Part shown: one piece after another, positions 10,262-21,275 of the stretch
Layout: every line of letters starts with the position of its first letter
How positions within the stretch are numbered: position 1 is the stretch's first letter
Assembly (NCBI RefSeq): GCF_910594005.1
Contig: NC_057816.1
Location: 40,601,797-40,665,796, forward strand
From: Cervus elaphus
Lineage: Eukaryota > Chordata > Mammalia > Artiodactyla > Cervidae
DNA length: 64,000 bases
Direction: 5' to 3'
Translations under genes and position numbers: made by a program
The notes under the pieces: generated by a model
What the model was told of the DNA's origin: nothing
The model's database searches: none
What the model saw: the letters and a program-made list of their open reading frames with translations, nothing else

Positions 10262-11265
10262 CCAAAGAGACTGCATTTGAATCCTGGTCCCATCAGTTTA
10301 CTAAGTCTGTGACCTTGGGCAGTCTCTACCCTTCCATGGGTCTCAGCTTCTTCATCTATCAGTTCAGTTCAGTCGCTCAGTCGTGTCTGACTCTATGTGA
10401 CCCCACGGACTGCAGCATGCCAGGCCTCCCTGTCCATCACCAACTCCCGGAGCTTGCTCAAACTCATGTCCATTGAGTCGGTGATGTTGTCCAACCATCT
10501 CATCCTCTGTCGTCCCCTTCTCCTCCTGCCTTCAATCTTTCACAGCATCAGGGTCTTTTCAAATAAGTCAGTTCTTCCCATCAGGTGGCAAAGTATTGAG
10601 TTTCAGCTTCAGCATCAGTCCTTCCAATGAACACCCAGGACTGATATCCTTTAGGATGGACTGGTTGGATCTCCTTGCAGTCCAAGGGACTCTCAAGAGG
10701 CTTCTCCAACACCACAGTTCAAAAGCATCAATTCTTTGGTGCTCAGCTTTCTTTATAGTCCAACTCTCATATCCATACATGACCACTGGAAACACCATAG
10801 CTTTGACTAGGTGGACCTTTGCCAGCAAACTAATTTCTCTGCTTTTTAATATGCTACCTATGTTGGTCATAGCATTTCTTCCAAGGAGCAGGCATCTTTT
10901 AATTAATGGCTGCAGTCACCAGCCACAGTGATTTTGGAGCCCAAAAAAATAAAGTCTGTCACTGTTTGCATTGTTTCCCCATCTATTTGCCATGAGGTGA
11001 TGGGACCAGATGCCATGATCTTAGTTTTCTGAATGTTGAGCTTTAAGCCAACTTTTTCACTCTCCTCCTTCACTTTCATCAAGAGGCTCTTTAGTTCCTC
11101 TTCACTTTCTGCCATAAGGGTGGTGTCATCTGCATATCTGAGATCATTGATATTTTTCCCGGCAATCTTGATTCCAGCTTGTGCTTCATCTATAACCCTG
11201 GTGTAATACAGGCCCCTCTGCACAGCGTTATTATGAGGACTCAGCGTGACCACATATGAAAAGAG
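10262..11265 (+). repeat. MIR SINE split by a BovB insertion
   Basis: The left half 10262-10359 holds the MIR order 'actgcatttgaatcctgg...tgtgaccttgggcag...cttcttcatctat'. The right half, from 11184, continues it ('cttcatctataaccctgg...ttattatgaggact'). The halves share the 10-bp target duplication 'cttcatctat' (10350-10359 and 11184-11193) of the BovB between them. Confidence 0.8.
10360..11183 (-). mobile_element. BovB (RTE) LINE, 5'-truncated, minus
   Basis: The element's 3' end lies at 10360 with 'cagttcagttcagtcgctc'. Read on the minus strand, broken frames (from about 11183 down to 10568) give the reverse transcriptase C-terminal half. The motif C residues YADD are encoded by complement 11125-11136, followed by TTLMAESEEEL. 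It is about 824 bp of a roughly 3-kb element, with stops and no start, so it cannot make protein. Flanking 'cttcatctat' copies mark a target-primed insertion. Confidence 0.95.
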
Positions 11266-11622
11266 AACAAAGAAGCTTTGTGGAGACATGATGGTGGGCT
11301 AGGCTCACAGCCAGGAAAAGGACTCATTTCTGTACCCAAGAGAACAGGTCACTGTTATTCTGACAAGTTAATGTGGCAGGTCAGCAACTCCTCAACCTTT
11401 CTTTACTCACACAGTAAAAGTCACCCAGCACTTGAATTGCCAACTATACAAAACAGACAGGGTATCGCCCGCATCTCCAGGAACTGATGATGCCATTCCT
11501 GACCTGCTGGGAATCTCAACACATGTCAGGAAAGGATATTACGACAGCTCTAGACACCTTTTTCAAAAGATACTGCTTTGCTACAACAGTTGTAAGAACA
11601 ACAGCTATCATTTCATATGTTA
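11266..11622. other. unique DNA, nothing recognised
   Basis: No repeat or gene could be supported. Confidence 0.5.
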
Positions 11623-11642
11623 AGTTTATGCTTTATTTTGTT

Positions 11643-11850
11643 GTTATTTAGTCCCTAAGTCATGCCCAACTCTTTGTGACCTCATGGACTGTAGACCCCC
11701 AGGCTCCTCTGTCCATGGGATTTCCCAGGCAAGAATACTGGAGTGGGTTGCCATTTCCTTCTCCAGGGATTCTTCCTGACCCAGGGATGGAAGCTGTATC
11801 TCCTGCATTGCAGGCAGATTCTTTACCACTGAGCCACCAGGAAAAGTCCC
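11643..11850 (-). mobile_element. Bov-tA SINE, minus
   Basis: The inverted core includes 'ggcaagaatactggagtggg', and the inverted head ends 'ctgagccaccaggaaaagtccc'. A long imperfect target duplication flanks it: 'agtttatgctttattttgtt' (11623-11642) and a related stretch at 11851-11873 with small indels. Confidence 0.92.
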
Positions 11851-12045
11851 AGTTTTATGCTCAGTATTTTGTTAAATGATCTGTTTACATATATCACATG
11901 AGCCACATAAAGTCTTTGGAATGTCAACAGACAACCAGCAAGTTGCAGAGCCTGGTCACAAGCCTGATCTCCATCTGACTGTAACTTCAACAGGAATTTT
12001 GTAACATATCTTTTACCTAGGTTTAAAAGTAACATATGCTTATTA

Positions 12046-12240
12046 CAGTGTTACAGTGGTAAAGAATCTGCCTCCCAATGTGGGAGACCCCAGATTTGAT
12101 CCCTGGGTGGGGAAGATCCCTGGAATAGGAAATGGCAACCGTTCCAGTACTCTTGCCTGGAAAATTCCATTGGCAGAGAAGCCTGGGGGGCTACAGTCCA
12201 TTGGGTCACAAAGAATCAGATACGACTAAGCTCACACACA
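12046..12240 (+). mobile_element. Bov-tA SINE, head shortened
   Basis: It starts inside the head at 'gttacagtggtaaagaatctg', has B-box-like 'gatttgatccctgggtgg', and a core ending 'acgactaagctcacacacaca'. The first bases of the tRNA-like head are missing. Confidence 0.88.
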
Positions 12241-12670
12241 CACTGAAAAGTTAAGGAAAATTAAATAAAAATCACACCTAATCTCATCACTCAGAGATAA
12301 CCACTGTATCATTTTGCTCTATTTCCTTCCTGAATTTTCTCTGTGCTTAAAAAAAATTTTAATTAAAACAAAGTTGAGATTTACTATATGTAAAATTTCA
12401 TGTACATATGAAACTTTTTCTATTTAAAATTATATGATAAGCATTTCCCCACATACTAAAAGTCAACCTAAAATATCACTTAAAATTGAAAACTCCAACT
12501 GATTATCTAATAATTTCCATTTTGTATAATTGTTTCTAAACTTTCACTATTATAAATTATGCTGTACATATATTTTTAATTTTGTATTTATATTTATTTT
12601 ATAAATTTATGCACACATAAAAGACTTTGTCTTCATTTCCGACTTTTTTTTAGGTTGATTTACTGGACTT
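12241..12670 (-). repeat. probable old L1/HAL1-type LINE remnant
   Basis: AT-rich text with 'taaccactgtatcattttgc', 'tatgataagcatttccccac' and 'tttcactattataaattatgctg' follows the order of an old L1-type element read in reverse. Divergence is high and there is no coding potential. Confidence 0.45.
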
Positions 12671-12689
12671 AAGAGATTGATGAGTCTTT

Positions 12690-12836
12690 CACTCATTCAT
12701 TCAATAAATATTTAGTGAGCACCCACTAAGTGCTGGCCAACATTCAAAATTGGTAATGATAATGTAGTAACAGGCAAAAAAAATTGAAGACAGACAAAAA
12801 TCCTTGCCTTCTTGAATCTTACATTCTAGAGAGGTC
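12690..12836 (-). repeat. L2 LINE 3' end, minus
   Basis: The reverse complement of the L2 3' terminus: 'cattcattcaataaatattt', 'gagcacccactaagtgctgg', then 'aatccttgccttcttgaatc' and 'ttacattctagag'. Confidence 0.75.
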
Positions 12837-13637
12837 TAAATAATTTTAATTCTCCTTAGGCATATTGTCAGATCACTTTCAGAAAGGATGGAGCAACTTC
12901 CAACTCCACTTAGCAGTACCTCAGTAGCCATTTCAGTGCATATTCACCAGCACAGAGTATTTGTGTTTTAAAGTTTTTTTAACAGTTTTGTAACAATTCA
13001 AGGCAATATTGCATTCCTTATGGACCTTTCCCCTACCCTCTCTCCCTCATTTATTCACCACGTTACAAGACACAAGCAAACTGAAGAGATATTTAAATTC
13101 CCATCCAAATGGTAAGTTTCAAAGTTGTTTTTTCCCTCCAGTGGGAAAACAATCCCAGCCCCCAACCATGGACGGCAACAGTGGAATTGCCTCCTATACT
13201 TTGCAAGGTAGCCAGAAATAATGATGACAGATCCATGTCCTGTTAGGGCTTCTGTGTCTGGGAGACAAGCCAGCAGTGAGTTTCTCCAGCCAAAGGCCAG
13301 GCTCCCTTGGAGGATCAGCCAGAACAAGGCAGGTGGGAACCCTGCAGCGTGGTGGTTGAGGTCAGGATCAAGTGAGATTCTGTCACCAAAGCTGTTGGTA
13401 AGTTACAAAGTGCTGAGCAGTAGAAGGAAGTTTTATTCTTTTTGATGGAGGCTTTCAGGGGATGTTTAAGTCTTTTGTAGGACCTTATACCATGTATGGA
13501 AAATATATAAAAATAAGTAAAGAAAAGATCAATAAAGAAATTAAAATACTACATACATAATATTTTTGGAGTGTTAATCACGTGTTAGAAATTTTCAGAA
13601 TTCTCTTTTTATGATAAATCCATAGACAGTGCTTACT
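12837..13637. other. unique DNA, nothing recognised
   Basis: No repeat, RNA gene or domain-bearing frame was recognised. Confidence 0.5.
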
Positions 13638-13639
13638 CT

Positions 13640-13790
13640 GTATCAGGCACTGTTTTAAGCACTTTTGACTCATGTGATCATCATAATCAGCTGACGATGT
13701 AGATATTGTCATCTCCATTTGACAAATGAAGAAGCTGAGGCATAGAGATTAAGTACTTGTAAAGCAAGGAACAGATCCCAGTTGTTCTGC
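13640..13790 (-). repeat. MIR SINE, minus
   Basis: The inverted MIR order 'tatcaggcactgttttaagcac', 'tcatcataatcagctg', 'catctccatttgacaaatgaag' and 'gctgaggcatagagattaag' is present. Confidence 0.8.
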
Positions 13791-13796
13791 CTTTAT

Positions 13797-14042
13797 TTTT
13801 TTAAACTTATGTAATATTGGCGTATAGCCAATTAACAATGTTTTGATAGTTTCAGGAGCACAGCAGAGGGACTGAGCCATACATATAGACACATCCATTC
13901 TCCCCCAAACTCCCCTCCCATTCAAGCTTCCACATAACCCTGAGCAGAGTCCTCTGTGCTATATACAGTAGGACTTAGTGGGTTACCCATTTTAAACACA
14001 GCTGTGTGTACATGTCCATCCCAAACTCCCTAACTATCGCTT
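13797..14042 (-). repeat. artiodactyl L1 3' UTR, minus
   Basis: The reverse complement of an L1 3' end: 'gccaattaacaatgttttgatag', 'tttcaggagcacagcag', 'tgtgctatatacagtagg' and 'catcccaaactccctaac'. No coding part is present. Confidence 0.75.
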
Positions 14043-14111
14043 ATAAGAAAGAAACTTCTGAACAAATCAGGTAAGTAATCAACCTGATTCAAAAGTTCAG
14101 GTCAAGAGGGA

Positions 14112-14245
14112 TTGACTGAATGCCTTCTATGAACCAGGCACTGTCCTGGCCCAAGGTCACAAAGCTCATGAGTGGGAGGGCTGGGAGCTTGGATCTGGCT
14201 CAAAGTCCGTCTGACTCCAGGTCCTCACTATTGCTCCATCTTGCT
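14112..14245 (-). repeat. MIR SINE, minus, internally deleted
   Basis: 'tatgaaccaggcactgtcc' joins directly to 'ggcccaaggtcacaaagctc' and 'ctgactccaggtcctcac', so the middle of the inverted MIR is missing. Confidence 0.7.
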
Positions 14246-15135
14246 TAAGAGAAAATGTTTTCCTATTTGGGTTGAGGTCTAAGCGGCATGGCTGGCACAG
14301 GGCCTGGTGCTCTGGGAACAAAATGCCACAGCTACAGAAGCAGAGGCTCAGCTGTGCTGTGCTTTGGGAGGCAGTCCTGTTAGAAGGCAGATCTGGGTGA
14401 GCCTCTCTTCATATCTTTGAGGGCCCCAGACATTCTAATATGGTCCAGGTGGTTCAGAATTTATCTTTTCGGCTCAGATGCCTCGGTGCAATGAAAACAA
14501 GTCTTTAGAATTCCAAGAAGTGTTCTTAAAATCCTGGATCTTGGCATTAGGAACTGTTGAACCTCCAGTTATTGAAAACTCTCTTATATTTCCCTCATGA
14601 CAGCTCATCTGAGCCTCAGATTGCTTTGATAGCTCCCTTAACGGTTGCCTTCACATTTCAAAATCTATGAAATTACATATTTGAAGGGATTATTCATTTT
14701 TTTTTCCTATAGAAAGCATACACACCCCATAATGCTTTAATAATGATAACCAGATGGATTGAGGGGTCTTTGACCAGGGGTTTCTTTAGCTAATTTGAGA
14801 ACATACTGAATTTCAGTCTCTTCTGACTGGTGCAAAATGAGCAGCATGTAAAGAATCCTATAAATTTCCTTCTTGTGCAATTTTAATACTTTCATCACAG
14901 TCAGATGAAATACATTTAAAGCTAAGTCTCCCCTTTCTCCATTTTGAAAGTACAGGTTTCAGGTTTTACTCAGTAAAGCCCAGAAAAACGTCTAACCAGA
15001 AGAAGTGGCTACCCCTAGCAGCTCCAACTCAAAATTCACCCCATAATACCTCCCAATTGTGCTTACACTCCAGGCTCTTTCTTTCTTACTCTCAAAAAAG
15101 CCTGAGAGACTTTAAGAAGGTTGTGTACCTACATG
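14246..15135. other. unique DNA, nothing recognised
   Basis: About 890 bp of mixed sequence without a recognisable repeat or gene. Confidence 0.5.
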
Positions 15136-15139
15136 TAGA

Positions 15140-15300
15140 ATTATAAGACACCAGGTGTGGAAGGGACCTCAAAGATCATCTGGTCTACCTCTTTCACCTT
15201 ATAGCTGAGGAAATTAAAGTTTCAAAAGGTTCCATGACGTGGCCAAGATCATGTACACAGGAAGTGGCAGAGTTTAGACTTGAAATTCACCCTGAGGGCA
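15140..15300 (-). repeat. MIR-like ancient repeat
   Basis: 'ggaagggacctcaaagatcatc', 'cttatagctgaggaaattaaag' and 'gtacacaggaagtggcagag' resemble a common old mammalian SINE-like repeat read in reverse. The subfamily is not resolved. Confidence 0.5.
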
Positions 15301-15429
15301 ATGTACATTTATTGTATCACTTTTCCTCTCTCTTCTGCTTTCATTGTCTGAACTTTATCTCCTTTCACTTTACCTTTTGTACTTCCCATTCCAGAACCAG
15401 GTCTTGGCTGATGATGGGATGGGTCAAAC

Positions 15430-15745
15430 CATCTTTAGTGGTTGTGAAGTGGCATCTCATTGTGACTTTGATATTCATATCTTTAACGATTAATGATGTT
15501 GACCTTTTCCTGTGCTATTGGCCATTTGTATATCTTCTTTGGAGAAAAGTCTATTCAACTACTTTGCTCATTTTTTTGGTTTATGGGATTTTCTGTTTTG
15601 TTTTTGTCTTTTTGTTGTTGAGTTGTAAGAGTGGTTTATATATTCTGATAAATCATTATCAGATATATGACCTGTAGACATTTTCTCCCATTCTGTAGCT
15701 TATCTTCTTATCTTAAAGCTTGGTGTTTAAGTCTGTAGCTTACTC
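15430..15745 (-). repeat. old L1 ORF2-region remnant, minus
   Basis: The inverted L1 order 'gtggcatctcattgtgactttg', 'ttaatgatgttgaccttttcc', 'tggccatttgtatatcttc' and 'attttctcccattctgtagc' is clear. It is a decayed piece of the ORF2 region with no intact frame. Confidence 0.7.
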
Positions 15746-16064
15746 AAAGAGACTTTTTATGACACTAAAAAGTTTGTTTTCATATTCTTAAGTACCTTAT
15801 CTTATACCCTTGAAACTATAAATATTTGCTATGGGAAACTACATTTGTTAAAATTTGTTACTGAAATTCATTATTAAACTTTGTAGGGTGTAGAAGAAAA
15901 AATTAACAAGTATTTATTAAGCATCTACTATGTCTCTTGTCCTCAGTGTATTTTGATTTAAAAATGTGAAGCGGAAGACTTTTACTTCTGACATGGTTCC
16001 GCCATACATCATCCAGTGTGATGCACAGAGAAAGTGCTGGAATTAGTGCCCAGAGAAGCTGCAT
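15746..16064. other. unique AT-rich DNA, nothing certain
   Basis: A short 'tatttattaagcatctactatg' phrase near 15910 may be a small MIR or L2 piece. Nothing else was seen. Confidence 0.4.
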
Positions 16065-16200
16065 TACTTCTGCCCCTTGGTCCTCCTTACCCGCAGGATG
16101 GGAGTGATAATATCCTCTTTGCCTCCCACTGAAGGCGTTGTGAGGCTCAGATGAGAAGAATGAGAATCAGAGACTTCAGTGGCATCGCCTGGCCCCCTCC
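16065..16200 (+). repeat. MIR SINE fragment
   Basis: 'caggatgggagtgataatatcc' followed by 'ggcgttgtgaggctcagatgag' matches the second half of MIR. Confidence 0.6.
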
Positions 16201-16614
16201 CAACGGATACACACAAACGCACGTCATAAAATGTTGTCCATTTGCTGCTGGGGTCCTCGGCAGGCCAGGCCACGTGGGGTCCTCACGGTACTGCTGGAGT
16301 GGGTTTCCCAAAACACACATCTGACTGCTGTTGGCTCTGTCCCCTAAAACCCCATGGGGGCCCCCTTTAAAGACTTGGTGGTCTGATTCTTTGGCCTCTC
16401 CTTGGGCTCTGATGGTCCTGAGCCCGGCCGGGCCAACCTGGCTTGCGTCTGCACCTCCCTCGGCCACCCTCAGAGCATCAGCAGGTGCTGTTCCACACGT
16501 GCTCAGTTCAAAGCCTGGCTATGCCTCTGGGTCACAGAACCTGAGACCTGTACCCAGGTATCGATCCTGGGAAGCATCTTAGAAGCGTGACAGAGAGGAA
16601 ATGACTCTACCATT
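16201..16614. other. unique DNA, nothing recognised
   Basis: GC-richer than its neighbours. Small overlapping frames on both strands show no domain. Confidence 0.4.
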
Positions 16615-16735
16615 TGAAGACTTTTGTTGGAAGCTCAATTCTGCCACCAATAGCCTTGGGACCACCAACAGGCCAGCCTTTGGGGGCCTCAGTTTTCTTA
16701 TCCATTAATTCAGGTGAGCTCAGCATCCCTTTCCG
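16615..16735 (+). repeat. MIR SINE fragment
   Basis: 'ctcaattctgccaccaatagcc', 'gcctcagttttcttatcc' and the following bases follow the MIR order. Confidence 0.65.
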
Positions 16736-16929
16736 TCTATGACCTGGCATTTCTTCTATGAGAAGTAGTCTTCTAGCTGTACTGAGATGTAATTGACAAA
16801 CAAAACTATACTACATTTAAAGTGTTTTGTAAAGTGTACAAAATAATGTTTTAATATACATACACATCGTGAGAGGATTCCCTGCATCGAATTAATTAGC
16901 ATTTCTATCACCCCAATACTTATCCTCTG

Positions 16930-19016
16930 CTAGACCATTCAGGGATGACCTAAACCAAATCCCTTACAACTACACAGTGGAAGTGAGAAACAGATTTAAG
17001 GGACTAGATCTGATAGACAGAGTGCCTGATGAACTATGCACGGAGGTTCGTGACATTGTACAGGAGACAGGGATCAAGACCATCGCCATGGAAAAGAAAT
17101 GCAAAAAGGCAAAATGGTTGTCTGAGGAGGCCTTACAAATAGCTGTGAAAAGAAGAGAAGCGAAAAGCAAAGGAGAAAAGGAAAGATATTCCCATTTGAA
17201 TGCAGAGTTCCAAAGAATAGCCAGGAGAGATAAGAAAGCCTTCCTCAGTGATCAATGCAAAGAAATAGAGGAAAACAACATAAGGAGAAAGACCAGAGAT
17301 CTCTTCAAGAAAATTAGAGATACCAAGGGAACATTTCATGCAAAGATGGGCTTGATAAAGGACAGAAATGGTACGGACCTAACAGAAACAGAAGATATTA
17401 AGAAGAGGTGGCAAGAATACACAGAAGAACTGTACAAAAAAGATCTTCATGACCCAGATAATCACAATGGCGTGATTACTCACCTAGAGCCAGACATCCT
17501 GGAATGAGAAGTCAAGTGGGCCTTAGAAAGCATCACTACGAACAAAGCTAGTGGAGGTGATGGAATTCCAGTTGAGCTATTTCAAATTCTGAAAGATGGT
17601 GCTGTGAAAGTGCTGCACTCAATATGCCAGCAAATTTGGAAAACTCAGCAGTGGCCGCAGGACTGGAAAGGTCAGTTTTCATTCCAATCCCTAAGAAAGG
17701 CAATACCAAAGAATGCTCAAACTACCACACAATTGCACTCATCTCACACGCTAGTAAAGTAATGCTCAAAAGTCTCCAAGCCAGGATTCAGCAATACGTG
17801 AACTGTGAACTTCCAGATGTTCAAGCTGGTTTTAGAAAAGGCAGAGGAACCAGAGATCAAATTGCCAATATCTGCTGTTCCAGAAAAAACATCTATTTCT
17901 GCTTTATTGACTACACCAAAGCCTTTGACTATGTGGATAACAATAAACCGTGGAAAATTCTGAAAGAGATGGGAATACCAGACCACCTGACCTGCCTCTT
18001 GAGAAACCTGTATGCAGGTCAGGAAGCAACAGTTAGAACTGGACATGGAACAACAGACTGGTTCCAAATAGGAAAAGGAGTACATCAAGGCTGTATATTG
18101 TCACCCTGCTTATTTAACTTATATGCAGAGTACATCTTGAGAAACACTGGGCTGGAGGAAGCACAAGCTAGAATCAAGATTGCCGGGAGAGCTATCAATA
18201 ACCTCAGATATGCAGACGACACCACCCTTATGGCAGAAAGTGAAGAGGAATTAAAAAGCCTCTTGATGAAAGTGAAAGAGGAGAGTGAAAAAGTTGGCTT
18301 AAAGCTTAACATTCAGAAACATACGGAAACATTCAGAAAACTAAGATCATGGCATCTGGTCCCATCACCTCATGGGAAATAGATAGGGAGACAGTGGAAA
18401 CAAGTGTCAGACTTTATTTTTTTGGGCTCCAAAATCACTGCAGATGGTGACTGCAGCCATGAAATTAAAAGACGCTTGCTCCCTGGAAAAAATGTTATGA
18501 CCAACCTAGATAGCATATTAAAAAGCAGAGACATTACTTTGCCAACAAAGGTCCATCTAGTCAAGGCTGTGGTTTTTCCAGTGGTCATGTATGGATGTGA
18601 GAGTTGGACTGTGAAGAAAACTGAGCGCCAAAAAATTGATGCTTTTGAACTGTGGTGTTGGAGAAGACTCTTGAGAGTCCCTTGGACTGCAGGGAGATCC
18701 AACCAGTCCATCCTAAAGGAAATCAGTCCTGAATATTCATTGGAAGGAGTGATGCTGAAGCTGAAACTCCAATACTTTGGCCACCTCATGCGAAGCATTG
18801 ACTCATTGGAAAAGACCCTGATGCTGGGAGGGATTGGGGGCAGGAGGAGAAGGGGACGACAGAGGATGAGATGGCTGGATGGCATCACCGACTCAATGGG
18901 CATGAGTTTGAGTAAACTCCGGGAGTTGGTGATGGACAGGGAGGCCTGGTGTGCTGCGATTCATGGGGTCGAAAAGAGTCGGACACGACTAAGCGAGTGA
19001 ACTGAACTGACTGAAG
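16930..19016 (+). mobile_element. BovB (RTE) LINE, 5'-truncated, 2.1 kb
   Basis: This is the longest BovB piece here, covering the region between endonuclease and reverse transcriptase, the RT domain and the C-terminal part to the 3' end 'gtgaactgaactgactgaa'. About two thirds of a roughly 3-kb element remain; the 5' part with the endonuclease is missing. It lies inside an old L1 3' region. I found no convincing target duplication. It cannot transpose by itself. Confidence 0.95.
16977..19000 (+). pseudogene. BovB ORF2 reverse transcriptase, broken
   Basis: Three open stretches: 16977-17507 (176 codons, linker), 17624-18382 (252 codons, RT core) and 18404-19000 (198 codons, C-terminal). Visible RT motifs are FIDYTKAFD (the Asp is residue 96 of the second stretch), GVHQGCILSPCLFNLY, and YADD at residues 196-199. 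Breaks: an in-frame stop at 17505-17507, a one-base loss in an A-run near 17669, an apparent internal deletion near 17876, and a 20-bp duplication near 18309-18338 followed by a one-base gain near 18403, which together restore frame around a stop at 18380. It is not expressible as one protein. Confidence 0.92.
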
Positions 19017-19379
19017 TATGTGTGGGAACACAAGTTCTACTCTGTTAGTAAATTTCAATTATACAATACAGTATTATTGCTCAATTATACAATACAGTCA
19101 CCAGATTATACATTAGATCAGATCCTTACAATGGAAAGTTTGTACTCTTCTACCAACTCTTCTGTATTTCCTCCATTCCTAGCCCCTGAAAACCACCACT
19201 CTACTCTTTGTTTCTATGTATTCAATTTTTTTTTTAAGATTCCACATATAAGTGATACTGTGCAGTAGTTGTATGAACAAGTATTTTCTATTGCATTTTA
19301 TTGAATCAGTGGTCACTAATAATAGCCATTATCCAGTGACATTTACTATTTAGCCTCTATTCAACTGCATTATTTTAAA

Positions 19380-19530
19380 TCTTTGTAACAATCTTTAAAA
19401 ATCAGATTTATAAAAATCATGATTCTTTTACAGACAGAATGGACAAGTAACTCGACTGAATCAAACAGCCAGAAAAGGAGGCGCTAACTAGGGCTCACAC
19501 CCAGACAGTCTGACTCCAAAGCCCACAGTG
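19380..19530 (-). repeat. MIR SINE, minus, weak 5' part
   Basis: 'gattcttttacagacagaatgg', 'ggctcacacccagacag' and 'tctgactccaaagcccac' follow the inverted MIR order. Confidence 0.6.
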
Positions 19531-21164
19531 TTTTCACTTCAGGTGCCTTCCTTCAAGCCTCCTGCAATAACGGTATCTTCCCCAAGTTTGCCTCCCTCAA
19601 CTACCCAGAAACGTTTGATTATTTCTCCACTCTACCAGTTTTCTAAGGGTTTCCAAAGCCCACAGCAACCCTCCCAGAGAAACAGCTGGGAGTCCACTCC
19701 ATGCACCAGAGAGATCTGCTCCCCAAAGCTATCTGAGCTCACGTGAGAAGAGCAATAACAATAATATCATGTGACCCTTACAAACCAAGATCTGCTTAGC
19801 CCTGCTGTCTGTTACCTCCTGAGACTCCTACAGCACTTCTAAAGTCACGTGGGGACTGCTCTTATAGATGACGTGTCTGAGGCTCAGAGAGCTCTCCTGC
19901 TCATGGTCACATCGCTGGCTCCAAGGTCACACCCTTTCGATCCTGGGCTGAGCCGAAGCTTGGGGAAACATCTCAGGGACATGGTTTCCTACCATTCTCT
20001 TTGTGAACAGAAAAGGGTAGGGGGTGTTTCTAGTCACTAACAGCCACACAGCTTAATGCCACTCATGCGGAACCCCGGCCTTGACCCTAGAGCATCCATC
20101 GGCGGCTGGTCTTTGGTGAAGCTATTTTCAGGGCCCTGCAGTGCTCTCACATTCCACCTCCAGACTTCCCCCGTGCTGGGCTCCAGGAGCCTGAGAGGCC
20201 CCCCAAATATCCCTGACGACCTCAGGGGATGATGCTCACCAGGAGCTTTCCAGCCCTCACATTCTCACATGGGGATGATGGAAAAACCCACCTTTACCCA
20301 CTGGGAACTGATGGTCCTCGGTGCTGTGACTCCTCCCACAAGGAAAGGGAGGAGCAGCGCAGTGACTTCGGTTGGCTGACTGACTTTGAGCTGGAGGTCA
20401 TTTGTCCGGCTTTGGATTATCTGGTGTTTACCATTCCTGTCTTAATCACCCCGATTTCTCTCTCTAATCCATGTGTCACCAGCAGGAAGAACTGTAAACA
20501 TGTGAGGCTGCTGTTTCCAGCAAATTCACCCGGTGATCAATGCCAAGCCAGGCTCTGCCTGAAAACCAGTCTGGCGCTGGCAACAAGAGACGGGGATAGG
20601 GTTACATTTCTTGTAAACCGGCAGCTGGATTTTCATCTTGGCGCACGGTGGATTTTGTTATTGTTGTTATTCTGGACTGAGGGGTAGGCTTATTTTTCAT
20701 AGCTGGGTTTATGGTCTAGAGTAGAATTCCTTCTTGAAACTAGCTGAATTTAAATGCTATTCAACTTACATTCCCATTCATTAAGAATTTTAGCAATTCA
20801 CTCTCCTCTCAGAGTGATCTTTCTAAATTGCAATTATGATGGTGCTCCTTCTTTGGGGGTATATTCTGGTCAAAAATTACTTTTCTGACTTATTGATTGG
20901 GCTGATATTTACCAGAAAGTCCAGCAGAAATGTGAAATAGCTGTGAAATGTCTGGCTTCTGTTTTGATTCATTTAGATAACTGCCATACAGGTCATTAAA
21001 TATTTCAGATGTTACCCCTATTTGTTCATCTCTACTTCTACCCTTACAGCATTAAGCCATTATAGAAAACACATAATGCTTTAAATAAACCAAGGTTTCC
21101 TATTTTCTCACACCGTCGAACTGAATCTTCCAGCTTCCTCTAACTCCTCTCCTTTTTCATTGTT
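19531..21164. other. unique DNA; possible weak MIR at 19770-19950
   Basis: About 1.6 kb mostly without a recognised repeat. A weak inverted MIR-like order appears near 19770-19950. A 152-codon plus frame at 20229-20687 has no recognisable domain and is not called. Confidence 0.45.
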
Positions 21165-21275
21165 CTCCGCTTAGGAAAGCCTCCCGAACCCCTTCCCCTG
21201 GTTCTCCGCCCATCATGCACACCGTCAGTCACTCCTTCCTCTCTGATTCCATAGTACTTATAACACGAATGAGTT
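21165..21275 (+). repeat. L2 LINE 3' region fragment
   Basis: 'ggaaagcctcccgaacccc', 'cagtcactccttcctctctg' and 'attccatagtacttataac' match the L2 3' order. Confidence 0.6.

Larger units (their letters stand above)
16768..19268 (-). repeat. old L1 3' UTR, minus, split by BovB
   Basis: The left part 16768-16929 runs 'gagatgtaattgacaaac' to 'tttctatcaccccaatactt'. The right part 19017-19268 resumes with 'ctactctgttagtaaatttc', 'accaccactctactctttg' and 'gattccacatataagtgatac'. These are consecutive segments of one inverted L1 3' region, separated by the 2.1-kb BovB. The right part also has an 18-bp direct repeat (19055-19072 and 19081-19098). Confidence 0.8.

Noticed and set aside
11125..11136. 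YADD motif read as a retroviral polymerase
   Set aside because: Neighbouring residues and the 3' 'agttcagttcag' tail identify BovB, a non-LTR LINE. No LTR, protease or integrase is nearby.
16915..19030. Target duplication for the 2.1-kb BovB
   Set aside because: I compared the flanks before 16930 and after 19016 and found no repeat longer than a few bases.
20229..20687. 152-codon plus-strand frame in unique DNA
   Set aside because: It has a hydrophobic end but no recognisable family, and splice or promoter context was not evident. Conservation analysis would be needed to revive it.
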